Assembly (NCBI RefSeq): GCF_036240795.1 | Contig: NZ_CP108454.1 | Location: 7,996,001 to 8,060,000, forward strand | Origin: Streptomyces sp. NBC_01268 | Lineage (GTDB): Bacteria > Actinomycetota > Actinomycetes > Streptomycetales > Streptomycetaceae | Reading direction: 5' to 3' | Length of the DNA: 64,000 nt | Shown here: piece after piece, positions 1 through 8,851 of the stretch | Numbering within the stretch: the stretch's first letter is position 1 | Layout: each line of letters opens with the position of its first letter | Notes under the pieces: model-generated | What the model was told of the DNA's origin: nothing | Seen by the model: the letters and a program-made list of their open reading frames with translations, nothing else | Databases searched by the model: none | Position numbers and translations under genes: made by a program

Positions 1-788
1 GGGTCACCCGCCCCGACACGGTGGTCCTCGGCCTCGGGCTCGCCACCCTCGTCCCTGACAACGGCGTCACCGCCATGACCGTCGCCGACGTCGACGGAGT
101 GAAGCTCGCGGGCGTCCTCTTCGACGCCGGACCGGTGAACTCGCCGACCCTGCTGGAGCTCGGCCCGGCCGGCTCCGGCGCCTCCCACGCGGTGAACCCC
201 ACCTCGCTCCACGACGTGTACTTCCGCGTGGGCGGCGCGGCCGTCGGCAAGGCGACCACCAGCCTCGTCGTCAACAGCGACCACGTCATCGGCGACCACA
301 TGTGGATCTGGCGCGCCGACCACGGCACCGGCGTCGGCTGGAACACCAACACCGCCGACACCGGACTCGTCGTGAACGGCGACGACGTGACCATGTACGG
401 CCTGTTCGTCGAGCACTACCAGAAGCACCAGACGATCTGGAACGGCAACGGCGGCCGGACGTACTTCTACCAGAACGAGATGCCCTACGACCCGCCGAAC
501 CAGGCGGCCTGGATGAACGGCTCCACCCAGGGCTACGCCGCCTACAAGGTCGCGGACTCCGTCACCAGCCACCAGGCCTACGGCCTCGGCAGCTACTGCT
601 ACTTCAACGTCAACCCCGGGGTCGCGGCAGAGCGCGCCTTCGAGGCCCCCGCCAACGCCGGGGTCCGCTTCCGCGACATGGTCACCGTCTCCCTCGGCGG
701 CACCGGCACCATCCGCCACGTCGTCAACGACCGCGGCGGCCCCTCCAACGCGAGCACGAACGTCGCCAACCTGGTCACCTACCCCTGA
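1..788 (+). CDS. C-terminal part of a secreted beta-helix glycan-active protein (GH55/pectate-lyase-3-like), cut by the window edge
   Basis: The reading frame is open from the first bases, so the true start lies outside the window; about 261 residues are visible. The sequence is rich in short Val/Gly/Asn turns, with repeated stretches such as GLVVNGDDVTMYGLFVEH, as in parallel right-handed beta-helix proteins. Trp/Tyr/Asn-rich segments (HMWIWRADH, TYFYQNEMPYD) resemble the C-terminal half of Streptomyces proteins related to GH55 exo-beta-1,3-glucanases, often mislabelled adenylyl cyclase. Such proteins are secreted and act on glucans. The family level is inferred; substrate and signal peptide cannot be judged without the N-terminus. 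Confidence 0.6.
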   Translation, partial: VTRPDTVVLGLGLATLVPDNGVTAMTVADVDGVKLAGVLFDAGPVNSPTLLELGPAGSGASHAVNPTSLHDVYFRVGGAAVGKATTSLVVNSDHVIGDHMWIWRADHGTGVGWNTNTADTGLVVNGDDVTMYGLFVEHYQKHQTIWNGNGGRTYFYQNEMPYDPPNQAAWMNGSTQGYAAYKVADSVTSHQAYGLGSYCYFNVNPGVAAERAFEAPANAGVRFRDMVTVSLGGTGTIRHVVNDRGGPSNASTNVANLVTYP

Positions 789-851
789 CGGAAGCGCCTT
801 CGCCCCGCTTCTAGGGTGGGCGGACGATCACCGACCGTCCAGGAGGAGCCC

Positions 852-1220
852 ATGCCCCCGCTCATGAAGCTGAGCGCGATCACCCTCGACTGCCCGGACC
901 CCGAGGCCCTGGCGGCCTTCTACCGGGCGGTCACCGGGCTCGAACCCCACCCCACGTCGGACGCCGAGTTCGCGAGCCTCCTGCCGCAGGATGGACCGCT
1001 GCTCGGCTTCCAGCGGGTCGACGCCTACCGCGCCCCGACCTGGCCCGACCAGATCGTCCCCCAGCAGCTCCACCTTTGCTTCGACGTCGCCGACCTGGAG
1101 GAGGCCGAGGCGCGCCTGCTGGAGCTGGGCGCGGGCAAGCCGGCCGGGCAGCCGGACGAGGAGAGGTGGCGGGTCCTGACCGACCCGGCTGGACACCCCT
1201 TCTGCATCGTCGCGGTCTGA
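852..1220 (+). CDS. VOC-family (glyoxalase-like) protein
   Basis: A 122-residue single-domain protein. The N-terminus (KLSAITLDCPDPEALAAFYR) is the first beta-alpha unit of the vicinal oxygen chelate fold, and the C-terminus (DPAGHPFCIV) is the closing strand typical of Glyoxalase_6 proteins. The ATG at 852 is chosen because an AGGAGGAG ribosome site lies at 841-848; an in-frame start further upstream would add unrelated residues. Members bind a metal or small ligand in dioxygenases, lyases or resistance proteins, but the substrate cannot be predicted. It is monocistronic, followed by a strong hairpin. Confidence 0.8.
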   Translation: MPPLMKLSAITLDCPDPEALAAFYRAVTGLEPHPTSDAEFASLLPQDGPLLGFQRVDAYRAPTWPDQIVPQQLHLCFDVADLEEAEARLLELGAGKPAGQPDEERWRVLTDPAGHPFCIVAV

Positions 1221-1229
1221 TATGCGACA

Positions 1230-1263
1230 GAGCGCGCTGTTCATGTCCTTGAACGGCGCGCTC
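1230..1263 (+). terminator. Stem-loop terminator after the VOC gene
   Basis: Two 14-base arms (1230-1243 and 1250-1263) pair with one mismatch around a six-base loop, ten bases after the stop codon. There is no U-tract, as is usual in Streptomyces. Confidence 0.7.
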
Positions 1264-1406
1264 TCCGCTGCTCGACGTCGACGGTGTTCCCATCTTCCCC
1301 CTGGGGCGGCGCAGTTCGGCTGGGACGGTTGACCGCACTGGTTCAGACCTTTACTTTCGCAGTGCGAGAACACGACCAGAGTTCACATAGTCGAACTGGA
1401 GTCGCG

Positions 1407-2639
1407 ATGCGAAGCCACCCCCACACCGGCCCCCACGCCCGCCCGCACCCCCACCGCCGTGCCCGCCGGGCGCTCGCCGCCGCCCTGCTGCTGGCCGTCC
1501 TCGGCGCCCTCGCCGGACTGCCCTCCGCGGGCCGGGCCGAGGCGGCGCCCAGCGCGTTCGTCCACCCCGGAGTCCTCGTCTCCCGCGGCCAGCTGGACTT
1601 CACCCGCGAGCAGGTCCAGGCCGGGGCCCAGCCATGGAAGGGCGCCTACGACCAGATGGCGGCGAGCAAGTACGCCTCGCTCACCCGTACGCCCAAGCCC
1701 CGGTCCGTCGTCGAGTGCGGCTCCTACTCCAACCCCAATCACGGATGCACCGACGAGCGCGAGGACGCCCTCGCCGCGTACACGCTCTCCCTCGCCTGGT
1801 ACGTCACGAGGGACAGCCGCTACGCCCGGAAGGCGATCGAGATCATGGACGCCTGGTCGGCCGTCATCACCGACCACACCAACTCCAACGCCCCGCTCCA
1901 GACCGGCTGGGCCGGCTCCTCCTGGCCCCGTGCGGCAGAGATCATCCGCTACACCTACACGGGCTGGCCGCAGGACCGCGTCGACCGCTTCAAGACCATG
2001 CTCCGCACCGTCTACCTCCCCGAGGTCGCCAACGGCTCCCAGTCGAACGGCAACTGGGAGCTGAGCATGACCGAGGCCGCGATCGGCATCGCCGTCTTCC
2101 TGGAGGACCGGGCCGCGTACGACAAGGCCGTCGCCAAGTTCCGCGGGCGCGTCCCCGCGTACATCTACCTCGCCACCGACGGCAGCCTGCCGAAGGCCGC
2201 CCCGGGCAGCGGCCTGGACACCCGCGACGAGATCGTCCGCTACTGGCAGGGACAGACCACCTTCGTCGACGGCCTCACCCAGGAGACCTGCCGGGACCTC
2301 ACCCACACCGGATACGGCCTGTCGGCCATCTCCCACATCGCCGAGACCGGTCGCATCCAGGGCCAGGACCTCTACCCGGAGGTCGCCGACCGGCTGCGCC
2401 ACGCCCTCGGCCTCCAGTCGCGCTACGAGCGCGGCGAGACCCCGCCGAGCTGGCTGTGCGGTGGCACCCTCAGGGACCACCTCGGGCCCGTCACCGAGGT
2501 CGGCTTCAACGCCCTCCATCAGCGCATGGGTTACGCGATGTCCCACACCCAGGCGCTGACCGAGCAGAGCCGTCCGGCCGGTTCCAACAACCTCTTCGTC
2601 GCCTGGGAGACGCTCACCCACGCGGCCAACCCCCGCTGA
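1407..2639 (+). CDS. Secreted alginate-lyase-family protein
   Basis: 410 residues. The ATG at 1407 follows a CTGGAG site and begins a long twin-Arg/Ala-Leu signal sequence ending near GRAEA. The mature part has the all-alpha toroid features of the Pfam alginate_lyase family: an Asn/Trp motif (SNGNWELSMTEAAIGIA), a Tyr/His segment (HTGYGLSAISHIAETG) and conserved Trp/Arg in WPRAAEIIR. The family cleaves uronate polysaccharides by beta-elimination outside the cell. It stands alone. With the beta-helix protein upstream it suggests polysaccharide use; alginate itself as substrate is not certain. Confidence 0.8.
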   Translation: MRSHPHTGPHARPHPHRRARRALAAALLLAVLGALAGLPSAGRAEAAPSAFVHPGVLVSRGQLDFTREQVQAGAQPWKGAYDQMAASKYASLTRTPKPRSVVECGSYSNPNHGCTDEREDALAAYTLSLAWYVTRDSRYARKAIEIMDAWSAVITDHTNSNAPLQTGWAGSSWPRAAEIIRYTYTGWPQDRVDRFKTMLRTVYLPEVANGSQSNGNWELSMTEAAIGIAVFLEDRAAYDKAVAKFRGRVPAYIYLATDGSLPKAAPGSGLDTRDEIVRYWQGQTTFVDGLTQETCRDLTHTGYGLSAISHIAETGRIQGQDLYPEVADRLRHALGLQSRYERGETPPSWLCGGTLRDHLGPVTEVGFNALHQRMGYAMSHTQALTEQSRPAGSNNLFVAWETLTHAANPR

Positions 2640-2700
2640 CCGGAGACGGGTCGGCCCGGCGCCGTGGAGAGGGACGGCGTACGGGCCGGCACCGCCCGGC

Positions 2701-3246
2701 TCAGCGGCGCGCCGCCCGGCTCAGCACCGTGGCGCCGGCGACCGGCACGGCCAGCGAGAGCCCCGCGAGCACCAGCAGCTCCATCGGCCCGATCCTGGAG
2801 CCGTAAAGGGACAGGACGGCGAGGACCACGACGAACGGGACGGCCGCGCAGGCGACCGTCGCGATCGCCTTCTGGCGGGTGCTCCACTGCGGGGAGCCCC
2901 ACAGCAGCGCCAGGCCGACGAGCATGGCCGCCGCCCCGACGAACGAGTTGAACAGCACCAGCAGTCCGGCCACGGCGAGCAGGACCACGGTGAGGCGGGT
3001 GCGGCCGGGTCGGACCGCCGGTGCGGTGGCCGGCTCCTCCGCCAGCGCGGCGCCGGCGACGGCGCGGGGATCGCCCAGCCCGTCCAGGACCCGGCGGACC
3101 TGGATGTCCGTCTCGGCGCCGCTGACCTCGACGTGCTCGCGGAGGTCGGCGAGCAGCTCGGCCCTGCGCTCGGCGGGGAGTTCGGAGGTCTCGCGGGCGA
3201 CGGCGTCGAGGTAGGCGGTCACCAGTGGATGGTCGATGGCGTTCAT
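2701..3246 (-). CDS. HAAS-domain membrane protein (copy 1 of a PadR-HAAS module)
   Basis: 181 residues. The N-terminal 60 residues (YLDAVARETSELPAERRAELLADLREH) form the HAAS/DUF1700-like helical domain; four or five hydrophobic helices follow. The ATG at 3246 has an AGGGGGA site and overlaps the stop codon of the upstream PadR gene by ATGA, so the two are translationally coupled. HAAS proteins sit next to PadR repressors and are thought to take part in membrane signalling or division control; no enzyme activity is expected. A paralogous pair lies at 44511-45484. Confidence 0.8.
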   Translation of the reverse strand: MNAIDHPLVTAYLDAVARETSELPAERRAELLADLREHVEVSGAETDIQVRRVLDGLGDPRAVAGAALAEEPATAPAVRPGRTRLTVVLLAVAGLLVLFNSFVGAAAMLVGLALLWGSPQWSTRQKAIATVACAAVPFVVVLAVLSLYGSRIGPMELLVLAGLSLAVPVAGATVLSRAARR

Positions 3247-3616
3247 ACGGATTCCCCCTGCGGGTCGTTGAGAAAATGGTCGACGGCGTCCCGGAACGAC
3301 GGCCACGCCCGGGCGAGCTCGGCGAGGGCCGCATGGCCCTCGCCGGTCAGCGTGGCGGCGCCGGGCGGCGGCCCGCTCGGGGACTCGCGCAGCTGGGTGC
3401 CGGCGAATCCTTTTTGCGGCGCAGCCTCGACAGCCAGGGACGGAAAATGCCCTGACTGGTGGTCATGAGGCTGACCGCGGAGAGCTCGGCGAGCGGTTCG
3501 ACACCGTGTCTCGGCGCGTCCCTGAGCGGCGCGAGGAGGCAGCGCTCCAGCACTCCCTCACGGAGCCGGCTGGGAACCTCGCCTCCCGTCCCGTTCTTTG
3601 CGTCGCCAGGAACCAT
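3243..3616 (-). pseudogene. PadR-family regulator interrupted by a one-base frameshift
   Basis: From the ATG at 3616 the frame reads a PadR winged helix (REGVLERCLLAPLRD ... TSQGIFRPWLSRLRRKK), aligning well with the intact paralogue at 45110-45484. At the five-A run near 3413-3417 the frame is lost; the rest of the domain (TQLRESPSGPPPGAATLTGEGHAALAEL ...) continues in the -1 frame to a TGA at 3243-3245 that overlaps the HAAS start. One extra A would restore a 124-codon gene. Either a base is missing (mutation or sequencing error) or ribosomes slip back at C-AAA-AAG. Several core residues also differ from the paralogue (Pro in LLAPLRD, loss of GTVYPLL), favouring decay. Confidence 0.8.
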
Positions 3617-3629
3617 GCAATGCAAGATA
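3613..3629 (-). promoter_or_regulatory. Leaderless promoter and candidate PadR operator, copy 1
   Basis: The top strand reads CCATGCAATGCAAGATA, identical to 45481-45497 before the second PadR gene. On the bottom strand it gives TATCTT, seven bases, then ATG, so the transcript probably starts at or near the start codon. The near-palindrome TGCATTGCA over the start codon would suit PadR autorepression. Confidence 0.65.
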
Positions 3630-3886
3630 GTGCGGCCGCGCGTCTCCCCGCAAGCGTGGACGCGCCACGGGCGGTGTGTCCGTCGCGCGGACGCGTGGGC
3701 GTGGCCCCCAGACCGGCGAGGAGCCCGGCCTGGCCGGCCGGCACCTCGGAGAGGATCGACCGGGCGACGGAGAGCAGGTCCGCGATCGGCGGGGACACCC
3801 GACCCGACGCCCGGCGATCCCGGCACCCCGTACCCTCCACTGACCAGGCGCATCGCACGATGCGCGGCGACAACGGGGGACAGCAC

Positions 3887-5080
3887 ATGACATACCGGCG
3901 TGCGGCGATACCGGCACTGCTCGGGGGACTCCTGCTCACGGCACTCCTGTGGTGGGCGGGCGCCAGCGCGGACGCGCTCCACCTGCCGGGCAGCGGCGGC
4001 GCGCTCGGCGGGCAGACGGCCGCCGAACTCGAACGCTGGCTCGCCCCTTGGGCGTACGACCCGCCGACGGCGCTTCCCCTGGGCGCCGAGACGGCCGGTG
4101 GGACCGGCGACGCGGCGGTCACCGACAACGACCGCTACCTCTCGCTCTACACCACCGCCCTGCAGATCCGTTACTGCGCGCTGTTCGCCTTCTTCGTACC
4201 CGGGGCGCTGCTCCTGATCCGCCGTCTGCCGCCGGTGCAGGGTCGCACGCCCGCCACGGTGCTCGCGCTCTGGGCCTGGGCCATGGTCGCCGGAACCCTC
4301 GCGGTCGGCGTCTCCACCCCGTGGCTGATCGCCTCGATGGGCCGCGGCAGCTACCGCTTCCTGCCGCAACTCGCCGGCGGAATCGCCGCGGGCCGCCAGA
4401 TGCTCGTGGTGACCGGGCTCGTCGTGGCGGCGGTGACCGCGCTCGTCGCGCGTGTCGCCGCCAAGGGCGCCGGCCCCCTCCCGCGCACACCCGTCCCCGC
4501 ACGCGTCGCCCGCCGGGCCGCCACCGCCGGGACGGCCGTGATCGCGGTGTCGCTGGTGGTCCTCTCGTACGAGAAGGTCGCCGCAGCCCTCCAGTCGGTC
4601 CCCTCGCCCGGCGGACTGCTCGACGAACCGGGCGACCTGCTGCGCCAGTGGCTGCTGCTCGGCGCCTGGTCGACCCCGGCCGGCACGGCGTTCGACGACT
4701 GGCTCCTCTACCGCGCCGTCGACCTGCTGGTGCTCGCCCTCGTGTGGACGGCGCTGCGGCTGCTGCCCGGACTGCTCACCCGGGTCACCGTCCCCGCGAT
4801 GGCGGCCGGGGCCGTGGGCGCGACCGTGCTCGCGCTGCTGGTGAGCCAGGTGCTGCGGATCGCCCTGGACACCACCGGCATGCGGTACGGACTCCTCTAC
4901 GTCTCCGGCAACCTCGGCAACGGCGTACCGGCCGCCCTGACCTGGGGCGTCCTGGCGGGGGCCGTGGCGGCCCTGACGGTGAGGGCCGCCAGGGGCGGGC
5001 CGGAGCCCGCGGAAGCACTGGAGCCCGAGACGCCCACGGCGCCCGAGACTCCGGAGGCGAGGGCGACGGAGCGGCCCTGA
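3887..5080 (+). CDS. Polytopic membrane protein of unknown function
   Basis: 397 residues with about seven hydrophobic helices: an N-terminal anchor (AIPALLGGLLLTALLWWAG), an extracytoplasmic loop of about 75 residues, then helices spread to the C-terminus and a Glu/Pro-rich tail. The ATG at 3887 follows a GGGGGAC site at 3875-3881; the longer upstream frame antisense to padR is not credible. No family motif is recognised. Similar solitary proteins occur in Streptomyces. The gap to the divergent padR (3617-3886) must hold its promoter. Confidence 0.7.
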   Translation: MTYRRAAIPALLGGLLLTALLWWAGASADALHLPGSGGALGGQTAAELERWLAPWAYDPPTALPLGAETAGGTGDAAVTDNDRYLSLYTTALQIRYCALFAFFVPGALLLIRRLPPVQGRTPATVLALWAWAMVAGTLAVGVSTPWLIASMGRGSYRFLPQLAGGIAAGRQMLVVTGLVVAAVTALVARVAAKGAGPLPRTPVPARVARRAATAGTAVIAVSLVVLSYEKVAAALQSVPSPGGLLDEPGDLLRQWLLLGAWSTPAGTAFDDWLLYRAVDLLVLALVWTALRLLPGLLTRVTVPAMAAGAVGATVLALLVSQVLRIALDTTGMRYGLLYVSGNLGNGVPAALTWGVLAGAVAALTVRAARGGPEPAEALEPETPTAPETPEARATERP

Positions 5081-5155
5081 CGGAACGGGCCGGAGGACGG
5101 GTATGAGTGCGCGTACGAGGACGGGCGGTGCCGTGGGCGCGCGAACCCGGCGCGG

Positions 5156-5728
5156 CTATCTGCCGAGCCACCCCCGCAGCAGTCTGCTGACCGTCGGCAT
5201 CGTCACGTACGTCATCAGGACGTTGAAGACGCAGGCGGTCAGGACGGTGCTCACTGCCAGGGGCAGCCCGGTGAGCCGAGGGACGAGGAAGTAGCCCCCG
5301 AGCAGGGAGACCGGGTAGATCGCGAGGGTCGCGCTGATCGCCATCTTCCACCGGGGCGGCGCCGGACGCGTCGAGCCCGGCTCGGCGAACCACGTCTCCA
5401 TGCCCGTCAGCTTGCGGCGCGCGATCTCGGTGTGGTGGTGCCCCTCGCAGTGGGCGAACCAGGCCGCACGCTCCGGCGACTCCTGCCACACCCGGCAGGC
5501 CTCCGCGTCCCGGAACCGGTGGACGAGGAACCACGGGGCGTCACCGCCGGACGAACGGAAGAGCCCGTAACCCAGATGCCCGGGAAAGGCGGCCGCGCTG
5601 TCGAGAATGCCCTTCGCCCACTGCTCGAAGGCGGCTTCGTGGCCGGGCTCGACCCGACGGGCTATCAGCAGCGTCACCTCACCGGCGTCGGCGGGGACGG
5701 TCGCGTGCTCAAGGCTCACCGCGGTCAC
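5156..5728 (-). CDS. ABM-domain (antibiotic biosynthesis monooxygenase-like) membrane protein
   Basis: 190 residues, GTG start at 5728 preceded by AGGAG. Residues 15-105 form a dimeric alpha-beta barrel of the ABM type (VTLLIARRVEPGHEAAFEQWA ... ESPERAAWFAHCEGH). Two C-terminal hydrophobic helices (ATLAIYPVSLLGGYFLV and VSTVLTACVFNVLMTYV) anchor it in the membrane. ABM domains act as small oxygenases or haem-binding folds, but this membrane-anchored class has no assigned reaction. It converges on the membrane-protein gene before it. Confidence 0.8.
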   Translation of the reverse strand: MTAVSLEHATVPADAGEVTLLIARRVEPGHEAAFEQWAKGILDSAAAFPGHLGYGLFRSSGGDAPWFLVHRFRDAEACRVWQESPERAAWFAHCEGHHHTEIARRKLTGMETWFAEPGSTRPAPPRWKMAISATLAIYPVSLLGGYFLVPRLTGLPLAVSTVLTACVFNVLMTYVTMPTVSRLLRGWLGR

Positions 5729-5834
5729 TACAGCTCCTGATGGTCACGCCGCGCCGCCCGCCACCCTACGCGGTCGGCGGCCGGGACCCCGCTCTCGGGC
5801 CTGCCCCCCGGTTCGCCCACGGAAGGCGCCCCGG

Positions 5835-5846
5835 GATACTGCCCCC
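5835..5846 (+). promoter_or_regulatory. Leaderless -10 element of the esterase gene
   Basis: GATACT, then exactly six bases, then the ATG at 5847. The same GATACT-N6-ATG layout occurs at 31715-31726 and 58727-58738. No ribosome site is present, consistent with a leaderless transcript. Confidence 0.6.
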
Positions 5847-6857
5847 ATGACCGGCACCCCTCGCCCCGCACCGGCGCCCCCGCCCCCGTTCGACCCCGAA
5901 CTGCGTGTGGCGCTCGGCGCCTTGGGGGAGGCGGCGCGGGAGCCGTACACGCCGGAGAACCTCGCCGCCCGGCAGGAGCGGGACGCGGCGGCGCGGCCCC
6001 GGCCGACCGTCGAACAGCTCCGGGCCGACGGGCGCTTCGAGGTGGCGGAGCTACGGGCGCCCGGCGGGCCCGGCGGCCCTGAGGTCACGCTGGTGAGCGC
6101 CCGCCCGGCCGGCACGGACGGCCCGCTGCCGCTGCTGTACTACCTGCACGGCGGCGGCATGATCATGGGCAACGCGTGGTCCGTCCTCCCGCAGCTGCTC
6201 CGCGGGTGGGCGCTCCCGCTGGAGTCGGCCGTGATCTCGGTCGAGTACCGCCTGGCACCGGGCACGCGGTACCCGGGACCGCTGGAGGACTGCTACGCGG
6301 GGCTCGTCTGGGCCGCCGCGAACGCCGCCGCTCTCGGCATCGACCCGGACCGCATCGTCATCGGCGGCAAGAGCGCCGGCGGCGGACTCGCCGCCGCGCT
6401 CGCCCTGCTCACCCGCGACCGCGGCGGACCCGCCCCGGTCGGGCAACTGCTCCTGAGCCCGATGCTCGACGACCGGGGCGACACGTTCTCCAGCCATCAG
6501 ATGGCCGGTGTCGACACCTGGGACCGGAGCTCCAACGCGACCGCCTGGCAGGCGCTGCTGGGCGACCGGTACGGCACCCCGGACCTGCCGCCCCACGCGG
6601 CACCCGCGCGGGCGACCGACCTCTCCGGCCTGCCGCCGGCGTATGTCGAGGTCGGCTCCGCCGAGACGTTCCGGGACGAGGCAGTGGCCTACGCCGACGC
6701 GATCTGGCGGTCAGGCGGCCAGGCCGAACTCCACGTGTGGCCCGGCGCCTTCCACGGCTTCGACACCGTGGCCCCCGGTGCCGCCCTCAGCCGGGACGCG
6801 CGCGACGCCCGCACCCGCTGGCTGAGGCGCGTCCTCGCGAGGGCGGTGCAGAGCTGA
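5847..6857 (+). CDS. Alpha/beta hydrolase, HSL-type esterase
   Basis: 336 residues. It has the HGGG oxyanion motif (YYLHGGGMIMG, about residue 100), the nucleophile elbow G-K-S-A-G (about residue 176), an acidic residue in the SAETFRDEA region and a histidine in WPGAFHGFD near the C-terminus, the full triad of the hormone-sensitive-lipase group (alpha/beta hydrolase fold-3). These enzymes hydrolyse short-chain esters or lactones in the cytoplasm. The start is set at the ATG after a leaderless promoter; extending upstream would run antisense through the ABM gene. Confidence 0.85.
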   Translation: MTGTPRPAPAPPPPFDPELRVALGALGEAAREPYTPENLAARQERDAAARPRPTVEQLRADGRFEVAELRAPGGPGGPEVTLVSARPAGTDGPLPLLYYLHGGGMIMGNAWSVLPQLLRGWALPLESAVISVEYRLAPGTRYPGPLEDCYAGLVWAAANAAALGIDPDRIVIGGKSAGGGLAAALALLTRDRGGPAPVGQLLLSPMLDDRGDTFSSHQMAGVDTWDRSSNATAWQALLGDRYGTPDLPPHAAPARATDLSGLPPAYVEVGSAETFRDEAVAYADAIWRSGGQAELHVWPGAFHGFDTVAPGAALSRDARDARTRWLRRVLARAVQS

Positions 6858-6905
6858 CCGGTCGAGGACGGGGCGTGCGCGCGGGCGGGCCCGGGGCCGT
6901 GTCGA

Positions 6906-7313
6906 CTACTGCGGGTCCCGGTTGGGGGCCCACGCGCTCCAGGAGCCGTCGGCTCCGCGCTCGCGGAACCAGCCGTGGCCGTCCGTGCCGATGACGTGGA
7001 TGGAGAACTGCCAGGGCAGCGACTGCTGCCACACGGAGGTGACGACACCGCTCATCGCCACGCCGCCCATCGACAGCCAGCTGCTCCAGTCGCCGTCGGA
7101 GTCGGTCCAGCGGGTCCACACGGAGCGGTCGGGGTCGACCACGAAGACCTGCTTGGTCCCGTCCGGGAGGACCTTGGTGTTGACGCCGTACTCGCAGATG
7201 TAGGCGTGACCGCCGGTCTTGCAGCCGGTGGCGGCCTGAGCGGTCGACGGCACGGCCACGGCGAGCCCTGCGACGGCGGCGAGGGTCACGAGGGTGGCCT
7301 TGAACTTCTTCAT
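6906..7313 (-). CDS. Small secreted protein with Trp-rich repeats
   Basis: 135 residues. The ATG at 7313 opens a classic Sec signal (MKKFKATLVTLAAVAGLAVA ... AQAA). The mature protein has two Cys (CKTGGHAYIC) and repeated tryptophan motifs (DGDWSSWLSMGG, DGSWSAWAPN), as in lectin-like or beta-propeller blade repeats of secreted Streptomyces proteins. At one or two blades it is too short to form a propeller alone. Function unknown; it is probably extracellular. Confidence 0.75.
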   Translation of the reverse strand: MKKFKATLVTLAAVAGLAVAVPSTAQAATGCKTGGHAYICEYGVNTKVLPDGTKQVFVVDPDRSVWTRWTDSDGDWSSWLSMGGVAMSGVVTSVWQQSLPWQFSIHVIGTDGHGWFRERGADGSWSAWAPNRDPQ

Positions 7314-7546
7314 GGATACGGATTCCCTGACATGCGTGCGTGAAGGGTGACGACGACGATCCTGCGCGACACCTCTCACGCCTCGCTCACGTTCCGCTTG
7401 CGTCCGCGGATCCCTTGGGGAGCGCTCCAGCGGTGGCGCCCGCTCGGCGCGCACGGCTCCTCCGGGCCAGGGGCCCGGCAGGCCCGCGGATAGGATGGGA
7501 GCACCGCGGCCCTACGGTGCGGCCGCCGGGGGCGAGGGGAGCGGGC

Positions 7547-7915
7547 GTGCGTCAGTTGGGCGAGCTGGAGGCGGAGATCATGGACCGCCTGTGGTCCTGG
7601 GGCCGCCCCGCCACCGCGCGCGAGGTCCTCAACGACCTGAACAAGCAGCGCCCCCTCGCGTACAGCACGGTCAAGACCGTCGCCGACATCCTCTACGGCA
7701 AAGGCATGCTGACCCGTGAGAAGGACGGCCGCGCCTGGCTCTACGAGCCGACGTGCACCCGGCAGCAGTACACCGCCGCCCGCATGCAGGACGCCCTGGA
7801 GGGCAGCCCCGACACGGCCGGAGTGATGGCCAGCTTCGTCGAGCAGATCTCAGCGAGCGAGGTGGAGGCCCTGCGCGCCGCTCTGCGCGCCGCCAAGCGC
7901 CGGAGCGAGTCGTGA
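7547..7915 (+). CDS. BlaI/MecI/CopY-type repressor
   Basis: 122 residues. GTG start at 7547 after a GAGGGGA site. The winged helix is typical: LGELEAEIMDRLWSWGRPATAREVL ... STVKTVADILYGKGMLTREKDGRAWLYEP, followed by the dimerisation helices. The stop codon overlaps the start of an M56 peptidase (GTGA), the standard BlaI-BlaR1-like pairing in which cleavage or stress relieves repression. Streptomyces carries many such pairs not linked to beta-lactamase; the target here is probably its own operon. Confidence 0.85.
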   Translation: MRQLGELEAEIMDRLWSWGRPATAREVLNDLNKQRPLAYSTVKTVADILYGKGMLTREKDGRAWLYEPTCTRQQYTAARMQDALEGSPDTAGVMASFVEQISASEVEALRAALRAAKRRSES

Positions 7916-8826
7916 TCACCGCCGCCGTGCTCGCCGGGTACGCCGTGCTCGTCGGCGCCGCCGCTCCCCACCTCCTGGCCCGGGCCCGCTGGCCGCACCG
8001 CGCGCCCGTCCTCGCCGCAGCGGTCTGGCTGCTGCTGATGGTCACCTTCGTCGTCTCGGCCGCACTCGCCGTCTACCACCTCGTGATGACGGAGCAGCAC
8101 GTCCACGACGGTCTGACGGGCCTGCTCAGCCTCTGCGGACTCACCGAGGACACCCCGGCGGGCGCCGCCACGGACCCGACCCTCCGGGACTCCGCCGTCC
8201 TCCTCGCCCCGACCGGTGTCGTCCTCCTCCCCGTCTTCTGGCTGCTGCGCACGGCCTGGACGGCACGGGCCGAGCGGCGCCGTCAGCTCGAAGCGCTCCG
8301 GCTGATCGGCCGCTCCTCGACCACGTACGGGGCGACGATCGTCGAGCACCCCGTCGCCGCGGTGTACTGCCTCCCGGCGCGGCTGGCCCGCGTCGTCGTC
8401 ACCCGGGGCGCCCTCGACGCCCTGGACGACGAGCAGTTGCGCGCCGCCCTCGCGCATGAACGCGCCCACATCGACGGCCGCCACCACTTGGTCCAGATGG
8501 TGCTGCGGGCGTTCGCGCGGGCGTTTCCGAAACTGCCGCTCGCCCGGCACGGGCAGGAGCAGACGCTGCTCCTCCTGGAGATGGCCGCGGACGACCACGC
8601 CCTGCGCCTGCACTCGCGGGACGCCCTCGCGACGGCGCTGTGCGAGGTGGCGGCGGGGCGCGTGCCCCGGACCGCCCTGGGGATGGGCGGCCCTAGCGCG
8701 CTGATCCGGCTGCGGCGGGTCCTCACCCCGCAGCCGCGGCCGCACGGCGCGACCCGGCTCGGCGTCGCCCTCGCGGCGGCCGGGGCCCCGCTGTTCCCGA
8801 TGCTCCTCGGCTGCGGCCCCTTCTGA
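7912..8826 (+). CDS. M56-family membrane metallopeptidase
   Basis: 304 residues, GTG start overlapping the repressor stop. It has N-terminal and internal membrane helices, the zinc motif HERAH at residues 182-186 and a downstream Glu/Asp segment (EMAADDHALRL) giving the third ligand. It lacks the C-terminal penicillin-sensor domain of BlaR1, so any signal must be sensed by the membrane part. Its presumed substrate is the partner repressor or an envelope protein. Confidence 0.85.
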   Translation: MITAAVLAGYAVLVGAAAPHLLARARWPHRAPVLAAAVWLLLMVTFVVSAALAVYHLVMTEQHVHDGLTGLLSLCGLTEDTPAGAATDPTLRDSAVLLAPTGVVLLPVFWLLRTAWTARAERRRQLEALRLIGRSSTTYGATIVEHPVAAVYCLPARLARVVVTRGALDALDDEQLRAALAHERAHIDGRHHLVQMVLRAFARAFPKLPLARHGQEQTLLLLEMAADDHALRLHSRDALATALCEVAAGRVPRTALGMGGPSALIRLRRVLTPQPRPHGATRLGVALAAAGAPLFPMLLGCGPF

Positions 8827-8851
8827 CCCTGGACCCGCCCCCCGGGGTCAG
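8823..8851. terminator. Bidirectional hairpin between convergent genes
   Basis: CTGACCC (8823-8829) pairs with GGGTCAG (8845-8851). The hairpin spans both stop codons. Confidence 0.5.

Noticed and set aside
5103..5294. 63-codon ORF after the membrane-protein gene
   Set aside because: It lies antisense to the C-terminus of the ABM protein, with no ribosome site and no protein-like pattern.
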